A DNA stretch of 64,000 nucleotides from Oleoguttula mirabilis (GCA_035135055.1 JAVFHQ010000019.1:186001-250000), one strand, 5' to 3'. Shown: positions 9,850-22,115, counted from the first letter of the stretch. The notes: generated by a model from the letters alone, not told the origin. Translations and numbers: made by a program.

Positions 9850-10251
9850 TCAATCCGTCATCCCCTTGCCGCGGAGCGTGTTGGTGTCCAAGTCGAAGAG
9901 TGACGGGCGCGCCTCGTAGTGGTTTCCGTCGAGCAAGACCAGCGCGGTTATGCCGATCTTCCCAGCAGTCTGCGCTTGCAGTCGGGCGTCGAGTATAAAT
10001 TTGCATCCTATACTATGACCGCCTAGCACGAGCGTGGCCGGGTGTCGTCGATCAGGGATGTGGTCACTTTAGCAAACGCAGCGTTCTGCCATGGCCTGAA
10101 AGGTCAAGAGCATATCGCGTGCAGTTCTGGTGCCTCTGATGACAGCATGGTGGTGATAGTCCGAAGCTTGACAGCCCCATCCATGGACACAGAGCACAGC
10201 AGTCTTGGTTTCAGGGGCACCGCATGGCATGTAGGATGTGTAAGAAATTCC
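9850..10251 (-). pseudogene. Decayed alpha/beta-hydrolase gene
   Basis: One minus-strand frame reads from about 10251 down to TGA at 9852-9850 and carries clear alpha/beta-hydrolase blocks: ISYTSYMPCGAPETK, then the oxyanion-side strand VLCVHGWGCQASDYHH, then the nucleophile elbow LVLGGHSIGCKF (G-x-S-x-G), then GITALVLLDGNHYEARPSLF. It is interrupted by an in-frame TAA at 10071-10069, and no in-frame ATG is visible before the homology (a TAG lies at 10302-10300). The stretch between the HGWG and elbow blocks is shorter than usual, suggesting an internal deletion. No splice sites that would skip the TAA were convincing. The TAA could arise from CAA by a C-to-T change. I read it as a pseudogene; an unrecognised multi-intron gene is less likely. 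Confidence 0.75.
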
Positions 10252-11474
10252 GCTGCTACTGGTCTGAACCCAATGTGGTCCAAAATCGTTCCTGAAAAGC
10301 TACGGATTGGCTTGATCAATTGCTCAATCAACCAAGCTATAGCGTCGTATAGGATTACCGAATCAGCAGTACATCAAGCTTGGTACCCATCGGATTGGAT
10401 TGGTGGATAAGTGGATTGGTATAGCTCGTAGTTGCCTTGTTTTGAGGCCTTTTTAACCCAAACACTGACCCTAGACTTTAGTTTGCTGACTGATCCCGAA
10501 CATTTCGGCTGCACGGGGTGCCGGCTATACACCACAATATGACAAGTCACAAGTACCTGAGTATTCAATCATCATAGCTGTCTAGCTACTCAATCCATCA
10601 ATCAAAGGGCAAAGGCTAACCAATTGGATCACTGTATAGTGCATTGGGTTGGTTTGATTGTGGATCACACATTCACACTGCCTGAACCGTGGGAAGTGGA
10701 GCCGGCACTGTGGTGCGAGGTAGCTAACGAACGAAAGACAAAACTCGCAGTGGAGTCTGAGTGGACTGCGAATGTGATGCAGGAGGTCGGTAACGTCCAG
10801 CAGCGTCAACCTCTTGTGTCCTCGTGCAAACTAGTTTAACCACCAGCTGGAAATCCAAGTCTGCCTGAGACTGAGGTGGTGTGAAGGATGCTGACAAGCG
10901 CATGTATACAGAATGATTGTATGTAACAACATGCACCCTGACACCGCATTGCCTGGGAGGCAGGAGGTGAGGAGGTTGTGGAAACGGCAGCTTTGCCTTG
11001 TATACGTTGAGTGGTATGATCAGGTAGCTTACCGTACTCGCTAGCATCACACACAAAGGACTATGCCCATGCTTCGCAAACGCAGTCCCTACTCCACCAA
11101 GCCCAAGTCTGACAGTTAGTGGCGGGAAGTACTCGCGTGTGTCTGCAGTGTCTTCCAGACTCACCTCCACAGGAAATAGTGGGAGGCGAGCCAAAGTGTA
11201 TGTGAATGCAATGTCGTTTTTAGCACTTCTAAAGCGGCACAACGGAAGCCATGGTGAGAGGCAACATTGCAATTTGACATCCGTGCTGTGGGGTTGTTGA
11301 TCTGTGTTGATCGCTCAATGGGTAGTGATAGTGACAGTGGAGTGGAGAAAGGGATGAGGGCAGTGGTGCGGCGACCAACGCAGGCAAATGCAAATGCAGA
11401 CTTCTGCAGAACGCACGCGCCGGAGGATGGCGTGCCAGCACTGTACAGCAGCTGTGCCGAGGCGCATGGCCCGG
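10252..11474. other. Gene-poor spacer with relic-like sequence
   Basis: About 1.2 kb with lower GC content than its neighbours in the 10.3-10.7 kb part, including a GGATTG-rich patch near 10390-10420. A 182-codon minus-strand frame at 10724-11272 has no recognisable domain. No intact gene was seen. Confidence 0.4.
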
Positions 11475-13026
11475 CTATAACTCACTATGCACAGCGCCTT
11501 CGTACTTACTCGACACCACGCTCGCGACACTCGAAACCTCCTGCGGCGTCTTGGGCGGCAGGAAATTGCCGTTCTTGAGCGCGCCAAAGGCGAGGTCGAA
11601 GCGCGCGCCGAAGAACCATGCTGCGCCAATCTAGTTCAACACGTTAGCGGATCACCCACGGACCGACCGGCTGCGAGGCAGGACTCACCATGAGAATCGA
11701 AATCAACCCCAGAGTGCCAAACACCGCAACCATGATGTAAATCACATCCCACTTAGCCTCTTCATCTTCCTTCCTCTTCTCTGCCTCCGCTTCGCTGAGC
11801 GGCGGCCTTCCTGCCACAGCCGTCGAAGTCGCGCTACTTCCCGCCGACAGCGTCTTTGCCGTCTGGGTCGGAAAGATGGTCTCGATGAATCGCTCAATCT
11901 TGCCGCATGCAATACTGATTTCCAAGAAATGCGGATCCCGCGGTGAGTTCTTGCGGTGGATCTTCCGCGCGTACCGCCGGAAGACGTCGCAGACGAGTTG
12001 CAGATTTTGGGTGGACTCCATCATGAGTGAGCAAGCGGTGCCCTTGGTTATCTTGATATTGCGGTCGAACATGTCGTAATTTTGGAAGCACAGTTCAAGT
12101 GTCGCAATGGCCATGCTCTGCGGGATGGCAACGAAGTTGAAGACGGACTGCTCCTTGACGCCGGCCATGTAGAAGAGGCACTCGTCGGCGCGCTTGAGGG
12201 CCATCAGGATCATCTCGCTCTGGCAGTTGAGCGCCTTTTGCTTGTTCTCGGGTAGGAAGAGGTCGCCAAACTCCGTGACGTACTTGCTCCAGACTTCCTT
12301 GGGCCAGAAGTAGCGTCTGTCCTCGTGGTCTTCGCGGATGTCGCGGATGATGTTGGTTTGTTGGAGGAATTGGCCCATGGACTCCATAAGCTCCGGTCTG
12401 TTCAGCAGGGCTGGGTTTGCAAGCTTGGCCTCGACGAATAACCGGGTGCAACCTTCACCGACCAGCCCAGCGACATAATGACAGTACAGCTCGTACTCCT
12501 TGATCGTCTTGACACCGTTCGCATTGTGATCCTGGTTCTTGGCGTAATCTGCCATACCGTTGCCCATCCGCTTGGTGATGTCCTTGATGATCGCCCGATA
12601 CGTCTCCTTGACCTTGTTAAACTCCTTCGCGACCACATCGAACTTGACAAGCAACTCCCTGTCTTTCTCGTTAGGCCCGTTCCCATCAAAGGTCCAGCTC
12701 TCATCCTCAAGGTGCACGTCAAATTGCCGCAGCAACGGCTCCTTCACCTCAATATCAATCGTCATGTCATCCTCAATCGTGTCCAGACCTCGCAGTGCCA
12801 GGTAGAACAAGCAGACGGGGACGAGTAGTTCGGGATGCAGCTCTTTGATAACGGCAGCGAAAGAGCGCGAGGTCAGGTTCAGTAAGCGGAAGCATTCTTT
12901 CAGCGTCTCGCACTCTTTGGCTTCGTTGCGCTCGTGGACTGGGTTGTGCCATGTCGTCCATTGGATGATGGCTCGGAGTTCGTTGACATGTGTTGCGTAG
13001 TAGAGGGCGCTCTTGGCGGAGACCAT
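11475..13026 (-). CDS. ERG9: Squalene synthase (farnesyl-diphosphate farnesyltransferase)
   Basis: Two exons read right to left: 13026-11689 and 11630-11475, giving 497 aa. The 58-nt intron begins GTGAGT right after a Met codon and ends CTAG. Without splicing the protein would stop early inside the membrane anchor. The enzyme condenses two farnesyl diphosphates and reduces the product with NADPH to squalene, the first committed step to ergosterol, at the ER. Seen: LLNLTSRSFAAVIKELHPEL; the first Asp-rich motif DTIEDD; the second metal-binding motif DIREDHEDRRYF with the FLQQTNIIRD helix before it; and a C-terminal membrane helix joined across the intron (IYIMVAVFGTLGLISILM then IGAAWFFGARFDLA). 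Upstream codons to 13092 are open but start at a non-ATG codon; the ATG at 13026 fits. Confidence 0.96.
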
Positions 13027-13582
13027 GTTCGCGGTGAAGTCAGGGTGCGGTGAAGGAGATTTTGAGTGTGAGCGGGCAGACCGCGAAAGCAAGTGGAAGT
13101 CCGCAGCCCTGGATTTGCCGACAGTGACTGGTCTGCGACAAACTCAAGTGTGCTATACTCACCACAAGCCGTTGAGCAATTGGTTGTTGTAGTGGTCAGC
13201 AGAGGGGTACGAATCGTACGAGGATGGCCTCAATGCTGTGTGTGCAGAAAGCGACTCGGTGGTGGGTGCGGAGATCATGGTTCGACTTTCAATGCAGGCA
13301 CCCGTGGAGGTGCCGACCGGAAGTTTCCGCACAGCCACCGAGCCGAGGCCTCCGAAACACAGGTGGGGATATATAGCGTACTACAACACCCAAAGCGATA
13401 ACCAAAGATGGGATTGAGAGGGCCAGCGAGGTGTAACAGCATATCAGCCGCGCTAGGATTACGAGAAGCCTTCTTTGTCGAGGCCATCAGGCGCCGTATC
13501 CAGATCACCATGCCTCGAAACCCCATCATAATGTACCCAACCCAACCCATGTCACAGACGACGGAAGCCAGACACCTCCCTG
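13027..13582. other. Spacer between ERG9 start and kinesin-5 stop
   Basis: About 0.55 kb holding the ERG9 promoter and the kinesin 3' UTR. No gene seen; no sterol-response element could be identified with confidence. Confidence 0.4.
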
Positions 13583-16500
13583 TTAATCACTCCCACGGCT
13601 CCTCAATCTCCTCCCACCAGGCCCAATACTAGCGCCCAACCCACCACCACTACCAGGCGGCACATTCTCCGCTCCTCCAGCGACTGTCATCCGCTGCTGC
13701 AAACTCCGCTTCATTGGCAACTTGCTATCGCCCTGCACTCTCTCAACCGGATTAGTAAGATGCCTCTTCAGGGACGGGATCGAGACGGAGATTTTGCCTT
13801 GATCGCCCTCAGTGTCAACGGCGACAGCTCCAATTCCTGCCGCAGCGGCGAGCCCTGGTGCTGATATCACCGCCACATTAGCGTCTAGTTCGCGGAGACT
13901 GGGGTTGAAACTTGCTGTCTGCGGTCGTGACGTAGGCGCTGAGGCGGGTTGCTGTTGTTGCCGGAAGTTCAGCACGGGCGGCGTGTCGGTGAAGATCGCC
14001 GTCTTGCTCGGGCTGGCGGACGGCTTGACGGGGCTGCTCCTTGGCAGCTCCTTCCTGGGCGAGCTGCGCTTGCTGGGCGACTTCATCGGAGACGCACCGA
14101 CGGGTCGGTCTTGGCTGCTGCTCCCGCCGCCGCGCATGCGATCCAGGAGCTTCTCGTGCGCTTCTGTTCGGGGCAGCGCGGTCGGGTAGGTATACAACGT
14201 CTTCGCTGGCGTCTCGCCTGTAGCGACATACTCCGCAATCTGCGCGGTCGTCATGTCGTTGCGGAGGAGACTCAGTGCCTGCCGGACATCGCCGTCTTCG
14301 GCCAACGTGGGCAGTGTGCCCTGCAGAGCCCCAGCACGCTCCCGCATATCGCCACCAAGCGCCTTGGTTCGCTCGTACGAGGTCTCGTAGTGCTTCCCAA
14401 TACTCTGATAGCTCTCCTGAACATTGCCTGCGAGTTGGCTGAGGCTAGCCGTGTGCGCGACATGATGCTCCTCATTCTGCGAGCGGACTCTGGCAAGAAT
14501 CTCATCAAGCGCGACGAGTTGGCTGTCCATCTGCGCCATCTGCCCGTCCACGATGCGCACAGTCTCACCGTGCACGGCCTTGGTGGTTTGGGTAAGCTTG
14601 GTAGTCTGCTCCCTGGCGTTGGTCCAGTCACCGCGGATCTTGGTCTTAACAGCGTCGCGGGACTTGATCGAGGTATCGATAAGGGTTTGCGCATTGGCAT
14701 TCCAGGTGTCCATGCCGCTCCCATAGGTCTGCTGCGCAACGCGGTACTCATCTTCCGACGTCTTAATGCGCTTGCTCGCACTCTCGAGATGCCCGCTGAT
14801 GCGCGCTTCCTGCGTGGCAGCCGAGTCGTTGATCAGACCTGTAATGTTCGCAAGCAACTCGGCGCGCTCAGAAGCTGCAGCCTGCTTTTCAGCATCCACG
14901 GCTTGCTGCAACTGCTGGTGAGAAGCCTGCCCGGCCTCAGCAAAGGTAGAGTTAGACCGAGCGATCTGCTGTCTAAGTCTGTCCGCCTCGGTCTGTTGCT
15001 CGGTCATGCGCTTGATCAGACTTTCGAAGATCGTCTTGAACTCCTTGCCGAGGGAAACGTACGACTGTTCGAGCTGGGTGTGAAAAGTGTCCAGCTCAGT
15101 CGCAATACCAGCGCTGATGCGCTGCGCTGCGACGGAAAGATCGCTCAAGCCTGCACCGACCTTCTGCTTGACGTCCTCACGAAGGGTGCTGATCTCCTCC
15201 AGAACAAGGTTCATCTCGTCCTTCGCCCTGCCAGTCTGCTCATTGACTTCCGCCTCCGAGTTTCGGAAAGCGGCAGCCTTGTCATGTAGGAGTGTCTGGG
15301 AAGATTGAAGCTCCTGCAGCTCATCGGAGACGAACGACTGCATGCGTCCGGAAAGGGCAGCGACTAAATCCTCTTGCTGGCCTCGCAAAGCCTCGATGCG
15401 GTCATCGACCGCCAGCGTAGTGTCCGAGACCTGGCTTTGCGAGTCTGCCCACTTTGTCCGGTTGGTTGATTGCAAGTCGGATCGCCGCCGCAGCTTCGAA
15501 TGTAGCCGATCAACATGCTCCGTCGTCGTCCCGAGTGTGCTTAGCATGTCCTCGCCCACAGCCGCAAGCTTCTCCTCCGTCTGTTGATGCGCCTTCCTGA
15601 TCTGCGTCTCTTCCGCCAGGTTACGCTTCGTGTGCGCCAGGACGATCTCGGTCTTATCGAGGACGCTTTTGGTGCCTTCAAGCATCATGCGCGTCTGCTC
15701 GTTATCGCGCTTGACACTTTGAAAATTGGCGGTCAGCATGAAGAGCTCCTGCACTTTGTTGCGCAAGTTGGCCTCCATCGTCTCAATCCTGTCCTTCTGC
15801 TCTTCGGCCAATATCCTGCGACTCTCAGATTCGGTGGTGAGCTCCTCGTATGACTCTGATGTGAGGTAGACGCCATTGCGCTGTCGTGTTGCAATGAGCT
15901 CGGATTTGAGCTTCTCGATCTCTACGGTGAACTCCTTGAGGAGAGTTTTCTTCGAGACGATCTGGTTGACTTGCGGCTTATTGCGGATATTCTTTGCGCG
16001 GAAAGCGTAGTCGAGGGTACTGATAGTCTCTTCCAAGTTGCTTTTCGCTGGCGATAGCGTGGCGATAATGCAAGTCTTCGTACGGCCTCCGAGAGAGTCT
16101 TGCAGCAGGCGCGTTAGCTTCGACTCGCGGTACGGGATGTGGCTGCCTTTGTCGACTAGCGCATTGATCACGCGGCCAAGGGTGAGTAGAGACTTGTTGA
16201 TGAGTCCAGCCTCCGCAGCACGCTTGTTCTCAGCGCCTGAGCGCTGGATGTTCTCAGAGCCTGCCAAGTCCACCAGATTGAGCTTCCCAGCAGAGACAAA
16301 GTCCTCGCCAGTTTCCGAGGTGCGCTTCATGTAGACGGTCACAGTGAACACCGTATGCGACCGCGACGACAAGTCATTGCACTTCGTCGCCGCAACCTGC
16401 CGCTTGTGGCTGCCCTCGCGCAACAGCGCAATCCCCTTTGATGCGCTCTTGATGTGACTCTCTTCCATGCCCTGTACCATCGTCGTGTTGCGACCAGTCT

Positions 16501-17267
16501 TGTTGACCTCGTCGAAAATCTTCAGCTTGTGCGTGTCGTCTGTTGAGAGCAGATCGCGCAACTCTTCGTTGTATAGCTCGATGAACGAGCATTTGACACT
16601 GTTCTCGGCCTTCTCCGACTCCTCCTCGCCCAGCTTGCCAAAGAGAGTGTGCAGCACACGCGGGATGATGCCTGCGGCGTCCGGGATGGGCAGGGTGTCG
16701 GTGATATCGCCGGACATGGTGTAGGTCTTGCCGGTGCCGGTTTGTCCATAGGCGAAGATGGTGCAGTTGAAGCCTGCGAGGACCTGCTGTAGTGTCAATG
16801 TCCGCTCGTTCACCCGGGCGTAGTGATCATACCTCATCCAGAATAGGCGCAACGACCTCGTCAAACAGCATGCCCTGGTCCGCTGCGGGCGAGAAGACCT
16901 TGTCGAACTGATACGTCTTGTTGCTGAGCGCACTCGGTCCCATGGACAGCTCCACCTTCTTGCCGCGAATACCATCCGTGGACACGACCACGCCGCTGTT
17001 CTCGCGCACCTCGCGGTCATTGCGCCCTCGACACCGGACGACGACATTGATGTTGGTCTCCTCGCCACCGTCCTCCAGCTCTGCTACTGCCTTGCGCTTT
17101 GGTGTTCGGGACTTCGAGGATGCGATGCTCTCGGCTGGTGATGCTCTGCCCGTCAGTGTTGGTGTAGCAGTTTGCGCGCGGTTGGCGCCGGGTCGTGGAG
17201 GTGGTGGTCGCATAGTGGATGGCTTCCTCGATATTCCAGCTGGTCGCGGAGGTATCGGTGCTGCCAT
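13583..17267 (-). CDS. bimC: Kinesin-5 (BimC/Cut7/Eg5 type) mitotic motor
   Basis: Two exons: 17267-16833 and 16783-13583, giving 1211 aa. The 49-nt intron (GTATGA...CAGCAG) sits inside the motor just before the P-loop, joining VVAPILDE to VLAGFNCTIFAYGQTGTGKT. A disordered N-tail (~75 aa) is followed by the motor. Seen: P-loop GQTGTGKT, switch I NDLSSRSH, switch II DLAGSE, then LTRLLQDSLGGRTKT and the neck region. A long coiled-coil stalk follows to about residue 980. A BimC box lies at about 1000-1030 (ETPAKTLYTYPTALPRTEAH), the motif carrying the Cdk1-site Thr for spindle targeting. This homotetramer slides antiparallel microtubules to build the bipolar spindle. The tail is Ser/Pro-rich with further SP/TP sites. 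Confidence 0.96.
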
Positions 17268-17773
17268 TGTGCCGTTTGGGTGATCGGAATTGCTCACTGG
17301 AACCTTCAAATGCAAGTGCAGGGAAGCTCCAGGCTGGTTTCCATGTTTGTTTACCGGTTGCTATGCCGCATGGTTCGCCACCTGACCAAAGCTCCTCCAC
17401 AGTCCACCCCCGCCGCTTGCAGTTGCAGCCCGGCGGACACATGCTTGCGCCGATGGTTGTGACATGGATCCGTCTCGCGACAACGTCACAGCGACAGTCT
17501 CAAGCGTTGCCTCAGGACAGTACCGACGCGGCGAGAAGACTCCAACCAGTTTGCTCACTTTGTCTACTTGGTGCTTCGTGGCAATCAGCTCCTCGGCCAC
17601 AAACCAGCAATCATCCACTGCCGCCTGATACCATGGCTCCCACATGACCGGACCGCCAGCATGGAGGCGCAGAGACCGAGACAGTTGCTCCATCTGCGGC
17701 CACCGTGACTACACAGTATCCACTATTGCGTAAAGAACAAGCTCTACGGCCACATCATAGCGAACAGTAGACC
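17268..17773. other. Divergent intergenic region
   Basis: About 0.5 kb between the kinesin-5 and PHAF1-like starts. Only shadow frames; presumably two promoters. Confidence 0.4.
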
Positions 17774-19304
17774 ATGGCCGCAGCAACCACCGCTGTGATA
17801 CCGGGCCACTCCCTGGGACCTATAGGTAGACATCCCTCCACCAGCCGCGACGAGTGATATCTCTGACAGACACCTAGCCCTCGGCGCGTCCATACACGAG
17901 GTCTTGTCGATCGTCAAAGACGACAAGGAGCAGTACCCGGCCATCGACCTGCACTACTCCCAAACCGAACCCTTATCCACACCCGTAGTCGTGAGCCTCC
18001 CTGGGAATGGCATACGCCTTCGCTTCGACGGCGCGGACCAGCGCCTCCGACTGATCGAGGTGACGGACCTCAGAACGATCAAGCTCGCGTACAAAGGGAG
18101 TGAACTGGTGAAGACGCATGAGGACAGCCCAGCAACGTCCGGACCTGCCTTCAAGCGCGTATACTCCCTCTTCGGCCCCTCCTATCCCGGTGAGTATCTG
18201 GCGCCGAAGAATAGGTCGCCGACCGGGACGTACGTGCTGTCATGGCCCGGGGTGGCTTTCACCTTCCCACTCCTGCATTCTGCATGGTCGAAGGAGAAGG
18301 ATCATGTCTCTTTGCTGGGTTCGCACGTCGCCTCACCTGCCACGCACATGGCTCTCTTCGAAGGCAAGAGCTGGCCAGAAGCTCGACGGGATCTGTTCTT
18401 AAAGCCACCCGCTGGCCCTCGCCTGTCAGTATTAGCAAGCCGAAGCAAGGATAGCTTACCGGCCGAGCTGGAGGAGGCGCGGGTCCTGGGCGATGGCCGA
18501 ATCGAACTACTGCGCAGCCAGGCTCCGGCCTTCTGCATCACACTCAACGAGACGACGCCGCAGGATCTGGTCACGGAGATAGGGCCGCCTGATGCGGTTC
18601 ACAGGCGCGAGGAGCAAGCAGCAACACCAGATCCAGGTGTACATCGACGCACGGGAAGCACTTCGCGCCCCATTTCGAACGGCAGAGCCCATCCGGGCTC
18701 ACAGCCCTCAAGCTACTCGTCGACCGGCACCGACACATTCGACGCCGACTTCGACTCTGGCGACGCAGAGGAAGATCCAACCGAACGTGCCAGCAGAGAG
18801 AAGTTCTGGTGCTACTTCAGCCACGGTCTCGACATCCTTATCGGCCCACCCTCCGACACCACTTCGGCCAGCAATACTGGTCCTACGCGCACACCATTAT
18901 CTACTAGCCCACATTTAGTCGTGCTCAAAGTCATCATTCACGGCAACGTCCCGGGAAGCTACGCCTTCAACCGCCATCGCCGTCTCCGCTGGAACATCGT
19001 CATACCTACACACACCCTCCAATCCGAACAGCACTTCGATCACGACATGAAGCCCGCCCTCCTCTCCGCATTCACAGGAGTCTGGCCCGATTCCGAGATG
19101 GGCAAGGGCAAAGTCGTGAACCGCACGTGGGGCGGCAGCGGCCCGAGTGACAGCTCTTACTTTTTGCCCGACGAAGATGAGGATATAGTGGCGGATGGGG
19201 GTGGGAGCGAGCAGTGGCTTGGTAACACCAAGTTGTTTGCCTTTCCGGGTTTGGTGTTTGAAGTGCTGGAGAACGGGGCCGTGAGTGGTTTGACGGTGTA
19301 CTGA
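17774..19304 (+). CDS. PHAF1/UPF0183 family protein
   Basis: Two exons: 17774-17825 and 17878-19304, giving 492 aa. The 52-nt intron starts GTAGAC, has a CTGAC branch site and ends CCTAG. The second exon's long frame starts at a TTG, so the ATG must be upstream, and exon 1 supplies MAAATTAVIPGHSLGPI. Joined, the N-terminus has the family pattern HSLGPIALGASIHEVLSIVK, then PAIDLHYSQTEPLSTPVVVS and LPGNGIRLRFDGADQRLRLI. A family block near the C-terminus is PGSYAFNRHRRLRWNI. The middle (about residues 255-315) is a low-complexity insert. The animal relative PHAF1 (C16orf70) associates with autophagosomes and binds phosphoinositides; a role in fungal autophagy is inference. Divergent from kinesin-5. 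Confidence 0.9.
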
Positions 19305-19561
19305 GGCGTTGGTGTCACCATACTCGGCTTGGCTGTGCGGCTCTTTTGGGTGTTTCGTCGGCGCGGTAGACAGGCACGATGACAAGCTTACTATGCAGTA
19401 CTTCGGTATCAGGAGGTTAACGCGCATAGTGCAATGCTATTATACAACAGTCATTTGATCAGACCGCGGCCTGCGCGTATGCAACTCTCCCTTCCAGCCA
19501 AGAAAGCTGTGCCCACCTCAGGGCTGTAAGGAGTGCCCACTCAGCCGACGCCAGAGCTCAT

Positions 19562-20287
19562 TCATTTGCCACCCGGCCTTATGTCGATTACCCAGTACTC
19601 GTTCGCGTCGTCATAGTAGGGTCGTACATTGGCGCTGAAGCCAGGATTCGCGGCTCGCCATTCCGCCTCGTGCGGGTACCTGCTAGCTGCTGCATACCCG
19701 TCCACCGCGATGTCACGACGTCGCAGCTGGAGCGCCTTCGAGGGAGCCGATGACGCATAAGAGGCTTGGGAGCACGAGTCTGATGGCGAGACGCTGTCTT
19801 TGTCGTCTTCGTACTGGTCTTGATAGTGATCATGGCCCCGACTCTGGTATCGATCCTCCGGATACTGGTCTCGACGGTTGCCCTGGTACTGATCACCGCC
19901 AGCCTGGCTGTCCGCGTAGCCCGTGCCGGAGTAAGCACGCTCTGTCCTTCCTCTAGCACCGAGAACGGATGGCTCCGCATGCGCCTCCAGGTTGCCGTAA
20001 GCCATTCGCCTATTTTGTCGCGAGGCGCCACTGCTGAAGTAGTCCGGTGGAGGCATACCGCACGCTGCATTTGCAAGACGAGCGGATCGGCCCATGGATC
20101 TTACTGAGGAGCCAGCGGTGTTGGCAGCCTTATGCGCGTGAAATGATGCGCTGTAGTCGCTATTCGCACTACGCAAGGATGTATCTGAGCAGACACTGCG
20201 TGGTGCAGCGCGATACTTCTGGGATTGACGCCGAGTGCTGCCGTTGTCATCGGAGTAGCGCGATGTGCTCGACATTGTGACTGACAT
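19562..20287 (-). CDS. Disordered protein of unknown function
   Basis: 241 aa, single exon, from the ATG at 20287. A second ATG four codons on (MSSTSRY) is an alternative start. The whole protein is polar and predicted disordered, rich in Ser, Tyr, Arg, Gln and Asp. The middle (about 130-170) has repeated D-x-Y-Q-x patches (QYQGNRRDQYPEDRYQ). The C-terminus is more ordered and may be a short motif: EAEWRAANPGFSANVRPYYD followed by EYWVIDIRPGGK. I do not recognise a family. The long uninterrupted frame and the structured C-terminus support a real gene. Confidence 0.6.
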   Translation of the reverse strand: MSVTMSSTSRYSDDNGSTRRQSQKYRAAPRSVCSDTSLRSANSDYSASFHAHKAANTAGSSVRSMGRSARLANAACGMPPPDYFSSGASRQNRRMAYGNLEAHAEPSVLGARGRTERAYSGTGYADSQAGGDQYQGNRRDQYPEDRYQSRGHDHYQDQYEDDKDSVSPSDSCSQASYASSAPSKALQLRRRDIAVDGYAAASRYPHEAEWRAANPGFSANVRPYYDDANEYWVIDIRPGGK

Positions 20288-21361
20288 GGTCACGGTGTGT
20301 GTGGTCGAGGAGAGTATGTTTCCGCGGGCGGCTAGCTGAGTACTTCGAACCGAGTCACGCAGGGGATGTCAAGGTATGTCGCTTTCGTTCTTGTAACGGT
20401 GTAGTATGTGAGTGTCTTCTCGCATAGGTCTGAGAACGCACTACCCGATTGACTGCTCAACACCAGTATAGGGTTCGGTTTCGAGCGAGGCATAGCCTAC
20501 CTTATAAGTCCTCCCATGAGCCGCGGCGAGCACTATTGTGCAATATGCAGTGAAGGCAACGGTAGGCACACTAGCCCGTTTGCCAGTATGATACAGCTAT
20601 GTACACGGCCAGCGCAACGCTCGGGCGAACAATGATTGTTGATCAAACTGCTCAGCAATGGTGACTATCACCCGTAGCGCAGGCACCGCAAACCTATCCA
20701 CCCAATCATTTTTGGCGCAGATATACAGCCCGCTCACGTGACCCAGCCTCGCGCCTCATTGTCCGTGCGGCGCAAGGCAACTACGCCCGCCTTATTGAAA
20801 ATGGGGCGTACATCTGCAAGATGCCTAGGCTGGCCTAGAGAATAGATAGTTCAGGGCGAGGCACAACGGGATCCAAGTGTGTGCCGCAAGGCAATCTTGG
20901 CGGCGTGCTGGTCGTTGGTGTGCATGGTCTCTCAGAGCGCGATCGGCGTGAAGAGAGAATACAGGGCCTTCGTGACGTGCAGACTCTGAAAACGAGGAGG
21001 ATACGGTCCTCATCCGAGACAATCATCAGGTCCTTGGGCGGCGCGATACCTTATGGTACAAACTTTCCGCGTTGTGTCTCGCAGCTGTCGTAGAGCATAT
21101 GCACTGCTCAATATGAGCTGTTGTCGTCCGCAAGCCACGCTTCCGAAACCTGTATCTGTGCATTTGTTCAGTGACACGAAGAAGTCGTGAAACCATAGGA
21201 CCTACGACGTACCTTACTGTTCGCTGATCCTTTGACACAAGCGATGGGCGAGCCCATGCCACAGGCAAGTTGACGCACAATTCTCGGCAGTAGACTGTAG
21301 AGCGCCGGATGGGTCATTCAGATCGACACGCTTGGTGTCATGCTGGGCTTGCAAACGGCTA
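20288..21361. other. Intergenic region, nothing confidently coding
   Basis: About 1.1 kb between the disordered protein and the end of APC11. The minus strand at 20830-21280 has short coding-like pieces that can be joined by a GTATCG...TTTTCAG intron-like segment (near 21044-20992), but they match nothing I recognise and have no clear start. Confidence 0.35.
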
Positions 21362-21754
21362 CTACGTCCTGGCAGGCGTCTGCGCGGCTTCTTCTGGCGT
21401 GTGCCGTGCAGCTCTCGCTTCAACCGGTGCCTGAGCGACTCTCTCCTTGAAAGGCTGTCGGCACATGGGGCATTTGCCTTGGCTCTGTTCTGATAGTAGC
21501 CAATCCCCGATGCAGTGCATGTGGAAGCAGTGCGTACAATCTCCGATCACTACGAGCTGTTAGTCGTGAAGAGCTTGACTGCGGTGATAGCTCTGGGTGT
21601 ACCTACCGATAGGGCAGTCATCGCCTGGGTATTTGCACTTCGCACAGGTGCCTTCGAACTGCACGCGGCAGATGCCGCAGGTGTCGTCCGAGTCTTCTGG
21701 CAGATCCCACTTCCACTCCGCCACGGCGTGATACGCTGTGAAGGTGACCTTCAT
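21362..21754 (-). CDS. APC11: Anaphase-promoting complex subunit 11 (RING-H2)
   Basis: Two exons: 21754-21607 and 21549-21362, giving 111 aa. The 57-nt intron runs GTAGGT...CGTAG. Joined, the protein starts MKVTFTAYHAVAEWKWDLPE and shows the full Apc11 RING-H2: DTCGICRVQFEGTCAKC, then PGDDCPIVIGDCTHCFHMHC, then a CPMCRQPF end. These are the zinc ligands of the catalytic RING that recruits the E2 in the APC/C, which marks securin and mitotic cyclins for destruction. The C-terminal ~30 residues (Ala/Arg-rich) extend beyond the core. The intron cuts between zinc-ligand Cys residues, so neither exon alone encodes a whole RING. Divergent from the sulfurtransferase gene. Confidence 0.94.
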
Positions 21755-22115
21755 CTTGACACTGCTCCTTGAGGTCAAGATATGTCCGAGAGTTCGCGCG
21801 CCGACAGCAGCCACGTGCTTGGAAGTGCGCAGATCGATCGTAGTCCTGCACGATGGTGAGATGGAGGATTGGTCACAGCATCAACAGGGAAGGAACCTGG
21901 ATCGACAGCGTTCCGCCAAAGTGGGGCCATATCGCGTGACGAAGAAGCCCCACCAGAACCCTACCTACATGTACCTACCTCCGTACCAAAGGGAGCTTCT
22001 TGGTCCTTGTGCAACCAAAGATCATGACAGCGTCTGCTACAGGATACCACAATTCAATCGGAGAACTTACAATATGACACTCATTCCATCCCTTCGATAG
22101 ACCGGACCGCTCGCC
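21755..22115. other. Divergent intergenic region
   Basis: About 0.36 kb between APC11 and the sulfurtransferase, presumed shared promoter. No further feature seen. Confidence 0.4.

Noticed and set aside
10724..11272. 182-codon minus-strand ORF
   Set aside because: No recognisable domain and located in a gene-poor, relic-like segment.
13949..15289. 446-codon ORF antisense to kinesin-5
   Set aside because: Mirror of the biased codons of the coiled-coil stalk.
20835..21280. Possible small spliced gene downstream of APC11 on the same strand
   Set aside because: A GTATCG...TTTTCAG intron can be drawn, but the joined peptide matches nothing and has no start.
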